Source: Kiloniellaceae bacterium (lineage in GTDB: Bacteria; Pseudomonadota; Alphaproteobacteria; Kiloniellales; Kiloniellaceae). From it: DNA of 64,000 nt. A program made the translations under genes and the position numbers. The stretch is taken from positions 1 to 64,000 of the forward strand of contig JAJFGK010000129.1 in NCBI GenBank assembly GCA_021776195.1. Direction: 5' to 3'. The notes under the pieces were generated by a model. That model saw only the letters and a list, made by a program, of their open reading frames with translations. It was not told where the DNA came from and searched no databases. Shown here in pieces: positions 7,738 through 16,620 of this stretch (positions are counted from its first letter, which is position 1; each line of letters starts with the position of its first letter).

Positions 7738-9426
7738 GTGGGGGACTATTGGGTGCCTGATTGTGAAACCATCACCGACCTGCTGGCCGTCCTTGCCGAG
7801 GAAGGCCCAGGTGACGGCTGGCTGACGGTTCGAACCCGGCGCGAAGAGGCGACCTATTCTCGCGCCGACCTGCTGGCGCGCGCGGCCGCGTTTGCCGAGG
7901 CCCTGGCCGCGCAAGGGCTGGCGCCTGGCGATCTGGCCCTGATCGCCCTGCGTAGCGGGCTCGATCAGATCGCGGCTTTCTTGGGAGCGCTGCAGCTGGG
8001 CGCCCAACCCGCCTTCCTGGCGCCCCTGACGCCCAAGCAGAAGGCCGCGGTTCACTGGCGCCAGTTGGCCCAGATCTGTGCCGCCAGCCGTCCTGCGATC
8101 CTGGTGGTCGAGAGCGACCAGTGGGCCGAGACCCGCGCCGCGCTTGGCGCGGCGGTCCCCTTTCCGGTCATCGACGCGGCGGCGGTCGAGGGCAATGCAG
8201 CGGCCTGGAGCCCGCATCACCCTAAAACCGACGACACTGCCTTCCTGCAGTTCAGCTCCGGCACGACAGGCCTGCGAAAGGCGGTGCCGCTGAGCCACCG
8301 CATGGTCCTGGCCCAGATCGCCGCCGCCCAGAGCGCCTTGGGCCTGACCCGAAGCCATAGGATCGTCTCCTGGCTGCCGCTCTATCACGACATGGGCCTG
8401 ATCGCCTGTTTCATCATGCCCTTGCTGCTCGGCGTGCCCCTGGTGCTGCTCGATCCCCTGGAGTGGACCCAGCGGCCGGTCGCGCTGTTCGAGGCCATCG
8501 AGGCCCACCGCGGCACCCATATCTACCTGCCGAACTTCGCCTTCCATCACCTGGCTTTGACCGTCCCGCCCGAGACCGAGGCCGACCTTTCCTCGGTGAG
8601 CGCCTTCATCAACTGTTCCGAACCCTGCAAGGCCACCACCTTCGACCTCTTCCTGGAGCGCTTCGGCCCTCTCGGAGTCGAGGCCGGCATGCTGCAGACC
8701 TGCTACGCCCTGGCCGAGGCGGTCTTCGCCGTCACCTACAGCTCGCCGGGTGCGCCGGTCACCCGTCACCCCTGCTCAGACCTCGCGCGTCAGCCGCACC
8801 GTCCCACCCTCGACCGCGAGCTCCTGAGCGTCGGCCGGGTCCTGCCGGGCTTCGCGCTGGAGATCCAGGGTTCCGGCGGGGAACCTCTGGCGGAGGGACA
8901 GATCGGCGAGATCGCGATCGAGGGGCCATCGGTCTTCGCGGGCTACGCCGGTGACGATGGCCGGTCCCAGGCGGCAGCCACGCCCCGGCGCGAATTAGCC
9001 TGGCACCGAACCGGGGACTTGGGGTTCCTTTGGCAGGGCGAGCTCTATGTCGTGGGCCGCCTGAAGGAGATCGTGATCGTGAACGGACGAAACCACTTCG
9101 CCCACGACCTGGAGGCCGTGGTCAATCGGGTCGCCGGCATCGCGCCAGGCCGGTCGGTCGCCTTTGGTGTCGACAACGAGCGGAGCGGCAGCGAAGACCT
9201 GATCGTCCTGGCCGAACAACGGGGCAGGGCATCGCCCAGCCAGGCCAAGGCCACCGAAAAGGCGGTCAAGCTGGCCCTCCTCGAGGAGTTCGGTCTCAAC
9301 CCGCGGGTGACCGTCCTGCCCGCGGCGACCCTGATCAAGACCACCAGCGGCAAGATTTCCCGGCTCGAGAACCGCCAGCGCTATCTGGACCGACAGCGCG
9401 CGCCGCTCGATGCACCGGCGGCTTAG
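7738..9426 (+). CDS. Fatty-acyl-AMP ligase (FAAL-like, AMP-binding superfamily)
   Basis: A 562-residue adenylate-forming enzyme that should activate a carboxylic acid with ATP and pass it to a carrier protein. Visible motifs are the phosphate loop QFSSGTTGLRKAVPLSH (about 173-190), SWLPLYHDMGL (about 211), HRTGDLG (about 422) and the hinge GRLKEIVIVNGRNHFAHDLE (about 439-458). The PLYHDMGL and NGRN..DLE patterns are typical of fatty-acyl-AMP ligases rather than acyl-CoA synthetases. The start is GTG at 7738. An acyl carrier protein gene begins 9 nt after the stop, which supports transfer to ACP rather than CoA. The substrate cannot be told from sequence. Confidence 0.85.
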   Translation: MGDYWVPDCETITDLLAVLAEEGPGDGWLTVRTRREEATYSRADLLARAAAFAEALAAQGLAPGDLALIALRSGLDQIAAFLGALQLGAQPAFLAPLTPKQKAAVHWRQLAQICAASRPAILVVESDQWAETRAALGAAVPFPVIDAAAVEGNAAAWSPHHPKTDDTAFLQFSSGTTGLRKAVPLSHRMVLAQIAAAQSALGLTRSHRIVSWLPLYHDMGLIACFIMPLLLGVPLVLLDPLEWTQRPVALFEAIEAHRGTHIYLPNFAFHHLALTVPPETEADLSSVSAFINCSEPCKATTFDLFLERFGPLGVEAGMLQTCYALAEAVFAVTYSSPGAPVTRHPCSDLARQPHRPTLDRELLSVGRVLPGFALEIQGSGGEPLAEGQIGEIAIEGPSVFAGYAGDDGRSQAAATPRRELAWHRTGDLGFLWQGELYVVGRLKEIVIVNGRNHFAHDLEAVVNRVAGIAPGRSVAFGVDNERSGSEDLIVLAEQRGRASPSQAKATEKAVKLALLEEFGLNPRVTVLPAATLIKTTSGKISRLENRQRYLDRQRAPLDAPAA

Positions 9427-9435
9427 GGTCGCGAG

Positions 9436-9687
9436 ATGGAAGGGGACGATCTCTTGGGCCTGGTGCGCCAGGCGGTGCGGCAAACATTCTTCGACGAGAC
9501 CATTGCGGTTACCCGGGAGACCACGGCGGCCGATGTCGACGGTTGGGACTCGCTGGCCCATGTCCGCCTGCTGATGAACATCGAAACGCTGTCCGGGATC
9601 GATATCCCATCGGACGAGGCCGACCGACTAGACAGCATCGGCGATCTGGTGGATCTCCTGATCCGCCAGTCTGCGGGCACATCATAG
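9436..9687 (+). CDS. Acyl carrier protein
   Basis: An 83-residue stand-alone carrier protein. Ser39 in the DGWDSLAHVRL motif is the attachment site for 4'-phosphopantetheine. The next helix, LLMNIETLSGIDIPSDEAD, is the acidic helix that contacts partner enzymes. It differs from the housekeeping AcpP and lies between the FAAL gene and the WcbI-like gene with short gaps (9 and 19 nt), so it should carry the acyl group loaded by the FAAL. Confidence 0.9.
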   Translation: MEGDDLLGLVRQAVRQTFFDETIAVTRETTAADVDGWDSLAHVRLLMNIETLSGIDIPSDEADRLDSIGDLVDLLIRQSAGTS

Positions 9688-9706
9688 GGTTTGACGGGAG
9701 TTCGGC

Positions 9707-10570
9707 GTGCCGATGGATCGAAGCAAACGACAGTGCCTGCTGGTCGGCACCTGCATCACCTTCGGTATCGAATACCTGTTGCGCCTATCGGACGACTTCC
9801 AAAGGCACTACACGCTCGAGACCTTCGCCACCCACTATCAAGACCAGATCCTGGAAAACCTGGGCATGTCAGCGGCGGACTTGGCCAACGCCGACGTCGT
9901 GATCTTTCACCCGCCGGGCTGGGCCGACTGGGGCAACGAAGCCGGCTATGAGAACCTTCTCGCCAGCATTCCGCCCCACAGCCAGACCATCACGATACCC
10001 TATCCGGTGTTTCACGCGTTCTGGCCATTTCACTGCTACGACGAGAGAAACAAGAACCCCGACGACCGCCCGGCCCCGCGCGGTGAAACGGTCGCCTATA
10101 GCTATGGCGATTCCTATCTGCTGGGGCTGCTGCGCCAGGGGCTCAGTCCGGAGGCCGCCACACGGCAGTACCTGTCGGTCGATGTCGCCGGACTGACCGA
10201 CCTCGACCGCCTTTTGACAAGATCGTTCGAGCGGCAAGAGCCGAAGGAGGCCGAAACCTCGGTCAAGATCCTGGACTTCGTCGCCGAAAACCTCAAACGC
10301 AAGCGGACCTTCCTGACGATCAACCACATCGCCAACACGACCCTGCTGCATATGACCAACCAGATCCTGGCGCAGTTGGCGCTGCCCGCCTTGAGCGACC
10401 GGGTTCTGGATGACCTCGCCGAGCTGCTGCAGCCGGAGATGCCGATCCATCCTTCGGTCTGCCGCCATTTCGGTCTCGACTTCGCGAACGCCGAGACCCG
10501 CTATGCCTACTACGCCCACCGCAGGCCCACCTTCGCGGAGTACATCCTGGACTACGCGTACTTTCGCTGA
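9707..10570 (+). CDS. WcbI-like polysaccharide biosynthesis protein, putative acyltransferase
   Basis: The 287-residue product resembles the WcbI family, predicted SGNH-like acyltransferases of capsule biosynthesis that bind CoA. Supporting patterns are the start CLLVGTCITFGIEYLL, ADVVIFHPPGWADW, IPYPVFHAFWPF and the later YSYGDSYLLGLLRQG. GGGAG lies 6 nt before the GTG at 9707; the ATG at 9713 is the alternative. As the last gene of a FAAL-ACP operon it is the natural candidate to move the ACP-bound acyl group onto a sugar or other acceptor. Family call moderate; acceptor unknown. Confidence 0.65.
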   Translation: MPMDRSKRQCLLVGTCITFGIEYLLRLSDDFQRHYTLETFATHYQDQILENLGMSAADLANADVVIFHPPGWADWGNEAGYENLLASIPPHSQTITIPYPVFHAFWPFHCYDERNKNPDDRPAPRGETVAYSYGDSYLLGLLRQGLSPEAATRQYLSVDVAGLTDLDRLLTRSFERQEPKEAETSVKILDFVAENLKRKRTFLTINHIANTTLLHMTNQILAQLALPALSDRVLDDLAELLQPEMPIHPSVCRHFGLDFANAETRYAYYAHRRPTFAEYILDYAYFR

Positions 10571-10580
10571 AGATAGGCTG

Positions 10581-11687
10581 CTAAAGGTAGACCTCGGCGA
10601 GATCGAGCGAGGATTCCTGGCCGACGGCCTCGAACTTTTCCGCGAGCCACTGCTCGGCCGTGCCGCGGCCGAGCTTGAACAGGTGATCGATGAAATCCGG
10701 GTCGCTGTTCATCTTGCTCGAGGCGCCGAGCTGGTTCAGCTCGGCTTCGCATTCGATCATGTGCAGGTTCAGCCGCTTGTAGTCGCTGTCCGGCAGGGCC
10801 CCGGATTCGATGAGCCGGGTCACGAACTGGATCGCCCGCATCTCGCGGATCAGGCTGGAATTGAAGGTGATCTCGTTGACCCGGTCGAGAATCTCCCGCG
10901 CCGTGTTGGGAACCTCGTCGCGGACCAGCGGATTGATCTGCACCAGCACGATATCGGGGCTCTTGCAGTTGTAGATCAAGGGGTAGATCGCCGGATTGCC
11001 GACATAGCCGCCGTCCCAGTAGTGCTCGCCCTGGTGTTCGACGGCCTGAAAGAGGAAAGGCAGACAGGCCGAGGCCAAAAGCGCCTCGACGCAGAGATCG
11101 CCGTTGCGAAAGACCTTGGGCTTGCCGCTGCGCACATTGGTCGCGCAGACGAAGAGCTTGATCCCGGTGGCATGGCGCAGCAGGTCGAAGTCGATGACCT
11201 TCTCCAGGATGTCGCGCAGCGGATTGTAGTTGGCCGGGTTGAGCTGATAGGGCGAGAGCACCCGGCTCATGAAATCGAACAGCCAAAAAGCAGGAGAATC
11301 GTCGACCCGCCAGTCGCCGGTCGCCTTTTCCCAGGGGGTGCGCTGGAACGGACCATAGCGGCCGGCCTCGGCAATGCGGGTCCAGAAATCGGCGAGCGCC
11401 TTGCGCGCCCCTTCGGCCCCGCCGAGCGCGTCGCCATAGGCCAGGACGGCGGCATTCATCGCGCCGGCGCTGCTCCCGGTGATGCCCTCGATCTCGACCC
11501 GTGGATCCTCCAGCAGACGGTCGCAGACCCCCCAGGTAAAGGCGCCATGGGCGCCGCCGCCCTGGAGCGCCAGATTGATCGTTTTTTTCTGCGTGGCGGC
11601 GGCCGTGGTTTTTCCTCGTCCTTTCTTGGCGGCGCGGATCTTTGGGGCGCGGGTCTTGGCGGCGCTGGTCTTGGCGGCGCGGGCCAT
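10581..11687 (-). CDS. Patatin-like phospholipase
   Basis: A 368-residue serine hydrolase of the patatin family. The oxyanion loop LALQGGGAHG (about 39-48), the nucleophile motif GSSAG with Ser73, and the catalytic Asp in YWDGGYVGN are all present. The first 30 residues are Ala/Lys-rich, as in proteins that bind nucleic acid or polyester granules. I chose ATG 11687 over a longer frame to 11810 because the extension is rich in chance residues. Its 3' end lies close to the convergent WcbI-like gene. Likely cytoplasmic or membrane-surface phospholipase or esterase. Confidence 0.88.
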   Translation of the reverse strand: MARAAKTSAAKTRAPKIRAAKKGRGKTTAAATQKKTINLALQGGGAHGAFTWGVCDRLLEDPRVEIEGITGSSAGAMNAAVLAYGDALGGAEGARKALADFWTRIAEAGRYGPFQRTPWEKATGDWRVDDSPAFWLFDFMSRVLSPYQLNPANYNPLRDILEKVIDFDLLRHATGIKLFVCATNVRSGKPKVFRNGDLCVEALLASACLPFLFQAVEHQGEHYWDGGYVGNPAIYPLIYNCKSPDIVLVQINPLVRDEVPNTAREILDRVNEITFNSSLIREMRAIQFVTRLIESGALPDSDYKRLNLHMIECEAELNQLGASSKMNSDPDFIDHLFKLGRGTAEQWLAEKFEAVGQESSLDLAEVYL

Positions 11688-11924
11688 CAGCCAGCCCCAG
11701 GAGGGGTGCGAGGTGATCCTATCGGCAAGGCGGCGGTTTCCCCATGGTCGATGTTGAAAGGCTTGTGGCTGAGTATGATCCCCGGCTGCCTGTCGCGCAA
11801 AGCGCGGCAACCAGAAGCGGCGCGTCCCACTGGACCCAAGCCCCAGACATGACTATGACCATTCATGAATGCAAGGCGGGCGCCTCGTCCCGCCGGCGAT
11901 GACGGACCACAGGGAGATGATGCT

Positions 11925-13088
11925 ATGAAGACAATGGTTCTGGCCGGGGCGCTTGCCTCGATCCTGGCGGCGGGCGCCGCGCAGGCCGGCGAGCCGGTGA
12001 AGATCGGCATGATCACGACACTCTCGGGCGGCGGCTCGTCGCTCGGCATCGACGTGCGCGACGGTTTCCAGCTCGCCCTCAAGCAGGGCGGCGGCATGCT
12101 GGGCGGCCAGGCCGTCGAGCTGACGGTGGAAGACGACGGGCGCAAGCCGGACAAGGCGGTCCAGATCGCCCAGCGGTTCATGAAGAGCGACAAGGTCGAC
12201 ATTATGACCGGCATCATCTGGTCGAACCTGGCCATGGCGGTGGTCCCGAAGGTGACCCAGGCCGGCCTGATCTACGTCAGCCCCAACGCCGGGCCCTCGG
12301 CCCTGGCCGGCAAGAAGTGCCACAAGAACTACTTCAATGTCGCCTGGCAGAACGACAACCTGCACGAGGCGGTCGGTCAGTACGTCAAGGATCAGGGCTA
12401 CAAGAAGGTCTACATCATGGCGCCGAACTATCCGGCCGGCCAGGATGCGCTGACCGGCTTCAAGCGCTTCTACGGCGGCGCGCTGGCCGGAGAGACCTAT
12501 ACCCAACTGGGCCAGAAGGACTACGCCGCAGAGATCGCGGCGATCAAGGCGGCCGGCCCCGACGCGGTCTTCTTCTTTCTGCCCGGCGGCATGGGCATCT
12601 CGTTCTTGAAACAGTACCAGCAGGCCGGCCTGACCGGCGAGCTGCCGCTGTTCGGCCCGGCCTTCTCCTTCTCGCAAGATATCCTGCGCGCCACCGGCGA
12701 CGCGGCCCTGGGGGTGATCAACTCCTCGCAGTGGAACAAGGACCTGGACAATCCGGCCAACAAGGCCTTTGTCGCCGACTTCCAGGCCGAGTACGGCCGG
12801 CTGCCGTCGCTCTACGCCAGCCAGGGCTATGACGCGGCCCGCCTGATCGGCGCGGCCCTGGCCGTCACCGGCGGCGACGCCAGCGACAAGGACGCCCTGC
12901 GCGCCGCGCTCGAGACGGCCGATTTCCAGTCCGTGCGCGGCAAGTTCCGCTTCGGCCCCAACCATCACCCGATCCAGGACATCTATATCCGCCAGGTGGT
13001 GATGGAAGGCGAACTGCTGACCAACAAGATCCTGGGCACGGCCCTGGCCGACCACAGCGACGCCTACGCCGGCGACTGTAAGTTTTAG
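11925..13088 (+). CDS. Branched-chain amino-acid ABC transporter, substrate-binding protein
   Basis: A 387-residue periplasmic binding protein of the LivJ/LivK class. A signal peptide ends near AAGAAQA (residue 20), followed by the typical start EPVKIGMITTLSGGGSSLG. Type I periplasmic-binding lobes follow. AGGGAGA lies 7 nt before the ATG. It is the first gene of a five-gene transport operon (11925-16509) and captures the substrate for livHM. Ligand specificity cannot be read; this class also binds aromatic acids, urea or amides. Confidence 0.92.
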   Translation: MKTMVLAGALASILAAGAAQAGEPVKIGMITTLSGGGSSLGIDVRDGFQLALKQGGGMLGGQAVELTVEDDGRKPDKAVQIAQRFMKSDKVDIMTGIIWSNLAMAVVPKVTQAGLIYVSPNAGPSALAGKKCHKNYFNVAWQNDNLHEAVGQYVKDQGYKKVYIMAPNYPAGQDALTGFKRFYGGALAGETYTQLGQKDYAAEIAAIKAAGPDAVFFFLPGGMGISFLKQYQQAGLTGELPLFGPAFSFSQDILRATGDAALGVINSSQWNKDLDNPANKAFVADFQAEYGRLPSLYASQGYDAARLIGAALAVTGGDASDKDALRAALETADFQSVRGKFRFGPNHHPIQDIYIRQVVMEGELLTNKILGTALADHSDAYAGDCKF

Positions 13089-13151
13089 GTCACAGGCAGG
13101 CCGTGGGCCCCGGCCGCCGCCGGGGCCCCCCTTCCCGCTAGCGGAGAAGCA

Positions 13152-14072
13152 ATGACCGTGCTTTTGGTCATCGAGCAGGTGCTGAACGGCCTGCAGTTCG
13201 GTGTCATGCTCTTTGCCATGGCCGCCGGACTGACCTTGATCTTCGGTATCATGGGGCTGATCAACCTGGCCCACGGCACGCTCTACATGGTCGGCGCCTA
13301 CGGCGCCGCCACGACGCTGGGCGTCACCGGGTCGTTCCTGCTGGCGCTGCTCGCCGGCATGGTGGCGGCGGCCGTCGTGGGGTTGCTGCTGGAGTTGACG
13401 ATCCTGCGCCGGCTCTATCAGCGCGACCATCTCGATCAGGTTCTGGCGACCTTCGGCATCATTCTTTTCATGAACGAGGCGACCAAAGTGGTCTGGGGGC
13501 CGCAGCCGCTCTATTTGAATGTGCCCGAAGCACTGTCGGGCACCGTGACGCTGCTGCCCGGTCTCGACTACCCGGCCTACCGTTTGGTGGTGATCCTGGC
13601 CGGCCTCTCGATTGCCGGGCTGCTCTACCTGCTGATCCGTCACAGCCGCCTCGGCATGCTGGTGCGCGCCGGTGCCAGCAATCGGGTCATGCTCGGCACC
13701 CTGGGGGTCGACGTGGCCCGGCTCTTCACCCTGGTCTTCGCCCTGGGCGCCATGCTGGCCGGCTTTGCCGGGGCCATGGTGGGCCCGCTGCAGTCGGTCG
13801 AGGTGGGCATGGGCGAGGGCATCTTGATCTTCACCTTCGTGGTCATCGTGATCGGCGGCATCGGCTCGGTCCGCGGCGCCCTGGTCGGCGCCCTGCTGGT
13901 CGGTCTGGTCGACACCCTGGGCCGCGCCTTCCTGCCTCAGCTCCTGCGGCTTGTCATGGCGCCCTCCGAGGCCGACGGCCTCGGCGCGACCCTGGCCACC
14001 TTGGGGATCTATCTGCTCATGGCGGCGATTCTGTTGTGGCGGCCCCGCGGTCTCTTCCCGAGCCACGGCTGA
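13152..14072 (+). CDS. livH: Branched-chain amino-acid ABC transporter permease LivH
   Basis: A 306-residue inner-membrane permease with about eight hydrophobic helices. The conserved N-terminus EQVLNGLQFGVMLFAMAAGL, the segment GLINLAHGTLYMVGAYG, and the C-terminal cytoplasmic coupling region VVIGGIGSVRGALVGA are all typical of LivH. GGAGAAG precedes the ATG. It forms the membrane channel with LivM and passes substrate from the binding protein at 11925. Confidence 0.93.
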   Translation: MTVLLVIEQVLNGLQFGVMLFAMAAGLTLIFGIMGLINLAHGTLYMVGAYGAATTLGVTGSFLLALLAGMVAAAVVGLLLELTILRRLYQRDHLDQVLATFGIILFMNEATKVVWGPQPLYLNVPEALSGTVTLLPGLDYPAYRLVVILAGLSIAGLLYLLIRHSRLGMLVRAGASNRVMLGTLGVDVARLFTLVFALGAMLAGFAGAMVGPLQSVEVGMGEGILIFTFVVIVIGGIGSVRGALVGALLVGLVDTLGRAFLPQLLRLVMAPSEADGLGATLATLGIYLLMAAILLWRPRGLFPSHG

Positions 14073-14088
14073 GGGAGGGCAGGCGGCC

Positions 14089-15069
14089 GTGCGCAAGACT
14101 GTCGTCCTGATCGCCGGCCTGCTGGTCCTCCTGGCCATTCCGCCGCTTGCCGGCTGGCTCGACAACCCTTTCCTGATCACCCTCTTCATCCGGGTGCTGA
14201 TCTTCGCCCTGGCCGCCGTCAGCCTCGACCTGATCGTCGGCTACGGGGCGATGGTCAGCCTCGGGCACGCGGCATTTTTCGGCCTTGGCGCCTATGTGGT
14301 CGGCATCCTGTCGCACCATGCGGCGGAGGAAACGGTCCTGCTCCAGTGGCCGCTGGCGGTCGGGGGCAGCGACCTCGCGCTGCTAACCCTGCCGGCCGCC
14401 GCCCTCGTCAGCGGTCTCTTCGCGCTTGTCGTGGGCGCGATTTGCCTGCGAACCGGGGGGGTCTACTTCATCATGATCACCCTGGCTTTCGCGCAGATGG
14501 CCTACTTCCTTTTCATCACTTTCAGGACCTACGGCGGCGAAGACGGCCTGTCGCTCTGGGGGCGCAACCGGATGCCGGGCCTGGATCTCGCCGATGACGG
14601 ACAGTTCTACTACCTTTGCCTGGTCCTGCTGCTGGCTTTCACGGGGCTCTGCCGGCGTCTGGTCGATGCGCCCTTCGGCCAGGTCATCCGCGGCTGCAAG
14701 GCCAACGAGCCGCGCATGCGGGCGCTGGGTTTTTCGGTCTACCCTTACAAGCTTCTGGCCTTTGCCATCGCCGGCGCGGGAGCCGGTCTGGCCGGCGGCT
14801 TGCTGGCCAACGCCAACGAGTTCGTCAGCCCCGCCTCGATGTCCTGGGTTCAGTCGGGCGAGATCCTGGTCATGGTCATTCTGGGCGGATTGGGAACCCT
14901 CTACGGTCCCATTCTCGGCGCACTGACCTTCCTCCTGCTGGAGGACCGTCTGTCGGCCTTCACCGAACACTGGATGCTGGCCCTGGGCCCAATCCTGATC
15001 CTGGTGGTCCTCTTTCTCCGACGCGGACTCTACCCGGCGCTGGCCGGACCGGAGGCCGAGGATGGCTGA
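14089..15069 (+). CDS. livM: Branched-chain amino-acid ABC transporter permease LivM
   Basis: A 326-residue permease. LivM features are VSLDLIVGYGAMVSLGHAAF in the N-terminal half and VILGGLGTLYGPILGA near the C-terminus, with the helix between them containing YFIMITLAFAQM. I chose GTG 14089, 16 nt after livH and preceded by GAGGGAGGG; a longer frame reaches back into livH and is unlikely. Its last 8 bases overlap livG. Confidence 0.93.
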   Translation: MRKTVVLIAGLLVLLAIPPLAGWLDNPFLITLFIRVLIFALAAVSLDLIVGYGAMVSLGHAAFFGLGAYVVGILSHHAAEETVLLQWPLAVGGSDLALLTLPAAALVSGLFALVVGAICLRTGGVYFIMITLAFAQMAYFLFITFRTYGGEDGLSLWGRNRMPGLDLADDGQFYYLCLVLLLAFTGLCRRLVDAPFGQVIRGCKANEPRMRALGFSVYPYKLLAFAIAGAGAGLAGGLLANANEFVSPASMSWVQSGEILVMVILGGLGTLYGPILGALTFLLLEDRLSAFTEHWMLALGPILILVVLFLRRGLYPALAGPEAEDG

Positions 15070-15808
15070 TCTGCTGAGGGTGGAGGGCCTGACCAAACGA
15101 TTTGGCGGGCTATTGGCCAGCGACGGGATCGAATTGATTGTCGAGGAGGATCGGTGCCACGCCGTCATCGGCCCGAATGGCGCCGGCAAGACCACCCTGA
15201 TCGGCCAGCTCGCCGGCACCCTTGCGCCCGATGCCGGACGCATCGTGCTGGCCGGCCGCGACATCACCAGGCTGGCGGACCACAGACGCGTCCATCTGGG
15301 TCTGGCGCGTTCCTTTCAGATCACTTCGCTGTTCCCGGCCTTCAGCGCCGCGACCAACCTGGCCCTGGCGATTCGAGGTCGCGGCGCCAACCACTTCAGC
15401 TTCTGGCGCCGCGCCTCCCAGGACAGGCGCTTGAGCCAGGCGGCGCATGACCAACTGCGCAGGGTCGGATTGGCCGACCGCGCGACCGTGCCGGCGGCGG
15501 CGTTGAGCCACGGCGAACAGCGCCGGCTGGAACTGGCCATGGCGCTAGCCGGCCGACCCCGGCTTTTGCTGCTCGACGAACCAATGGCGGGTCTCGGCCC
15601 GGAGGAAGGGCTGGCCATGACGGAGCTTCTGGCCGGGCTCAAGTCCGAGGTCACGATATTGCTGGTCGAGCACGACATGGACGCGGTTTTTCGTTTGGCC
15701 GACCGCATCACCGTGCTGAACGAGGGCCGCGTGATTTCCAGCGGTTCCCCCGACGAGATCCGGCGCGATCCGGCGGTGCGGCGGGCCTATCTCGGTGAGT
15801 GGGGCTGA
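15062..15808 (+). CDS. livG: Branched-chain amino-acid ABC transporter ATPase LivG
   Basis: A 248-residue ATPase. Walker A is GPNGAGKTTL, the signature is the LivG-type LSHGEQRRLELAMAL, Walker B is LLLLDEPMAGLGP and the switch His lies in LLVEHDMD. It starts inside the end of livM, and its TGA shares bases with the livF start, so translation of livM, livG and livF is probably coupled. Powers the LivHM channel as a pair with LivF. Confidence 0.94.
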   Translation: MADLLRVEGLTKRFGGLLASDGIELIVEEDRCHAVIGPNGAGKTTLIGQLAGTLAPDAGRIVLAGRDITRLADHRRVHLGLARSFQITSLFPAFSAATNLALAIRGRGANHFSFWRRASQDRRLSQAAHDQLRRVGLADRATVPAAALSHGEQRRLELAMALAGRPRLLLLDEPMAGLGPEEGLAMTELLAGLKSEVTILLVEHDMDAVFRLADRITVLNEGRVISSGSPDEIRRDPAVRRAYLGEWG

Positions 15809-16509
15809 TGCTGACGGTTCGGGGCCTCGAAGCCGGCTACGGCTCAGGCAAGGTGCTCTTCGGGGTCGATCTCGAGGTCGGCGCCGGCGAGGTCGTTGCC
15901 CTGATGGGGCGCAACGGCATGGGCAAGACCACGACCCTGCGCGCCATCATGGGTCTCCTGCCGGCCAGCGCGGGTCGCGTGGATTTCGAGGGGCAGTCGC
16001 TGGTCGGGCAACCAACCTACGCCGTGGCGCGGCGCGGCCTCGCCCTGGTGCCCGAAGGCCGTCAGATCTTTCCCAACCTGACTGTGACAGAGCAGTTGAT
16101 TGCGACGGCAAGTACCCCTGCCGGCGGCGACTCGCTGTGGGACCTGGAGGCCGTACTTACTCTCTTTCCGGCGCTGGGCGTGCGCCTCGGCCACTGGGGC
16201 AACCAACTGTCCGGCGGCGAACAGCAGATGCTGGCCATCGGCCGCGCCCTCATGACCAACCCAAAGTTGCTGATTCTTGACGAAGCCACGGAGGGCCTGG
16301 CGCCGCTCTTGCGCGATGAAATCTGGACCTGCCTGGAGCGTTTGCGTGGGCAGGGGCAGGCGATACTGGTGACCGACAAGGACTTTGGCGCGCTCGCGCG
16401 CATCGCCGGCCGCCACATTATCCTGGAGAAAGGCCGGGTTGTCTGGTCGGGAGAACCTGCGGGCCTGACCGCCGATCCGGCCTTGCGACAGCGCTACCTG
16501 GGCATCTGA
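15808..16509 (+). CDS. livF: Branched-chain amino-acid ABC transporter ATPase LivF
   Basis: A 233-residue ATPase. Walker A is GRNGMGKTTT, the signature LSGGEQQMLAIGRAL and Walker B LLILDEATEGLAP. Where most ABC ATPases have a switch His and most LivF proteins a Gln, this one has LVTDKDFG, as in a subgroup of LivF-like proteins. The ATG at 15808 overlaps the livG stop in TGATG; a GTG at 15799 is possible. Last gene of the operon. Confidence 0.93.
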   Translation: MLTVRGLEAGYGSGKVLFGVDLEVGAGEVVALMGRNGMGKTTTLRAIMGLLPASAGRVDFEGQSLVGQPTYAVARRGLALVPEGRQIFPNLTVTEQLIATASTPAGGDSLWDLEAVLTLFPALGVRLGHWGNQLSGGEQQMLAIGRALMTNPKLLILDEATEGLAPLLRDEIWTCLERLRGQGQAILVTDKDFGALARIAGRHIILEKGRVVWSGEPAGLTADPALRQRYLGI

Positions 16510-16620
16510 ACAGAGCGGCCGTGAGAGCATTTAGGGCTCAGGCTTAACTCGGTCTTCACCCCCGAAGGACTAAGCTTTCCTGCCTCCTGGCGACCAACGG
16601 AGGCGATGGCAGAGAAGATC

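Noticed and set aside
7825..7850. tRNA T-arm-like GGTTCGAACCC
   Set aside because: It lies inside the fatty-acyl-AMP ligase gene, and no acceptor, D or anticodon arms can be formed around it.
11853..14189. 778-codon open frame on the minus strand
   Set aside because: Antisense to the binding protein and livH genes, which are certain.
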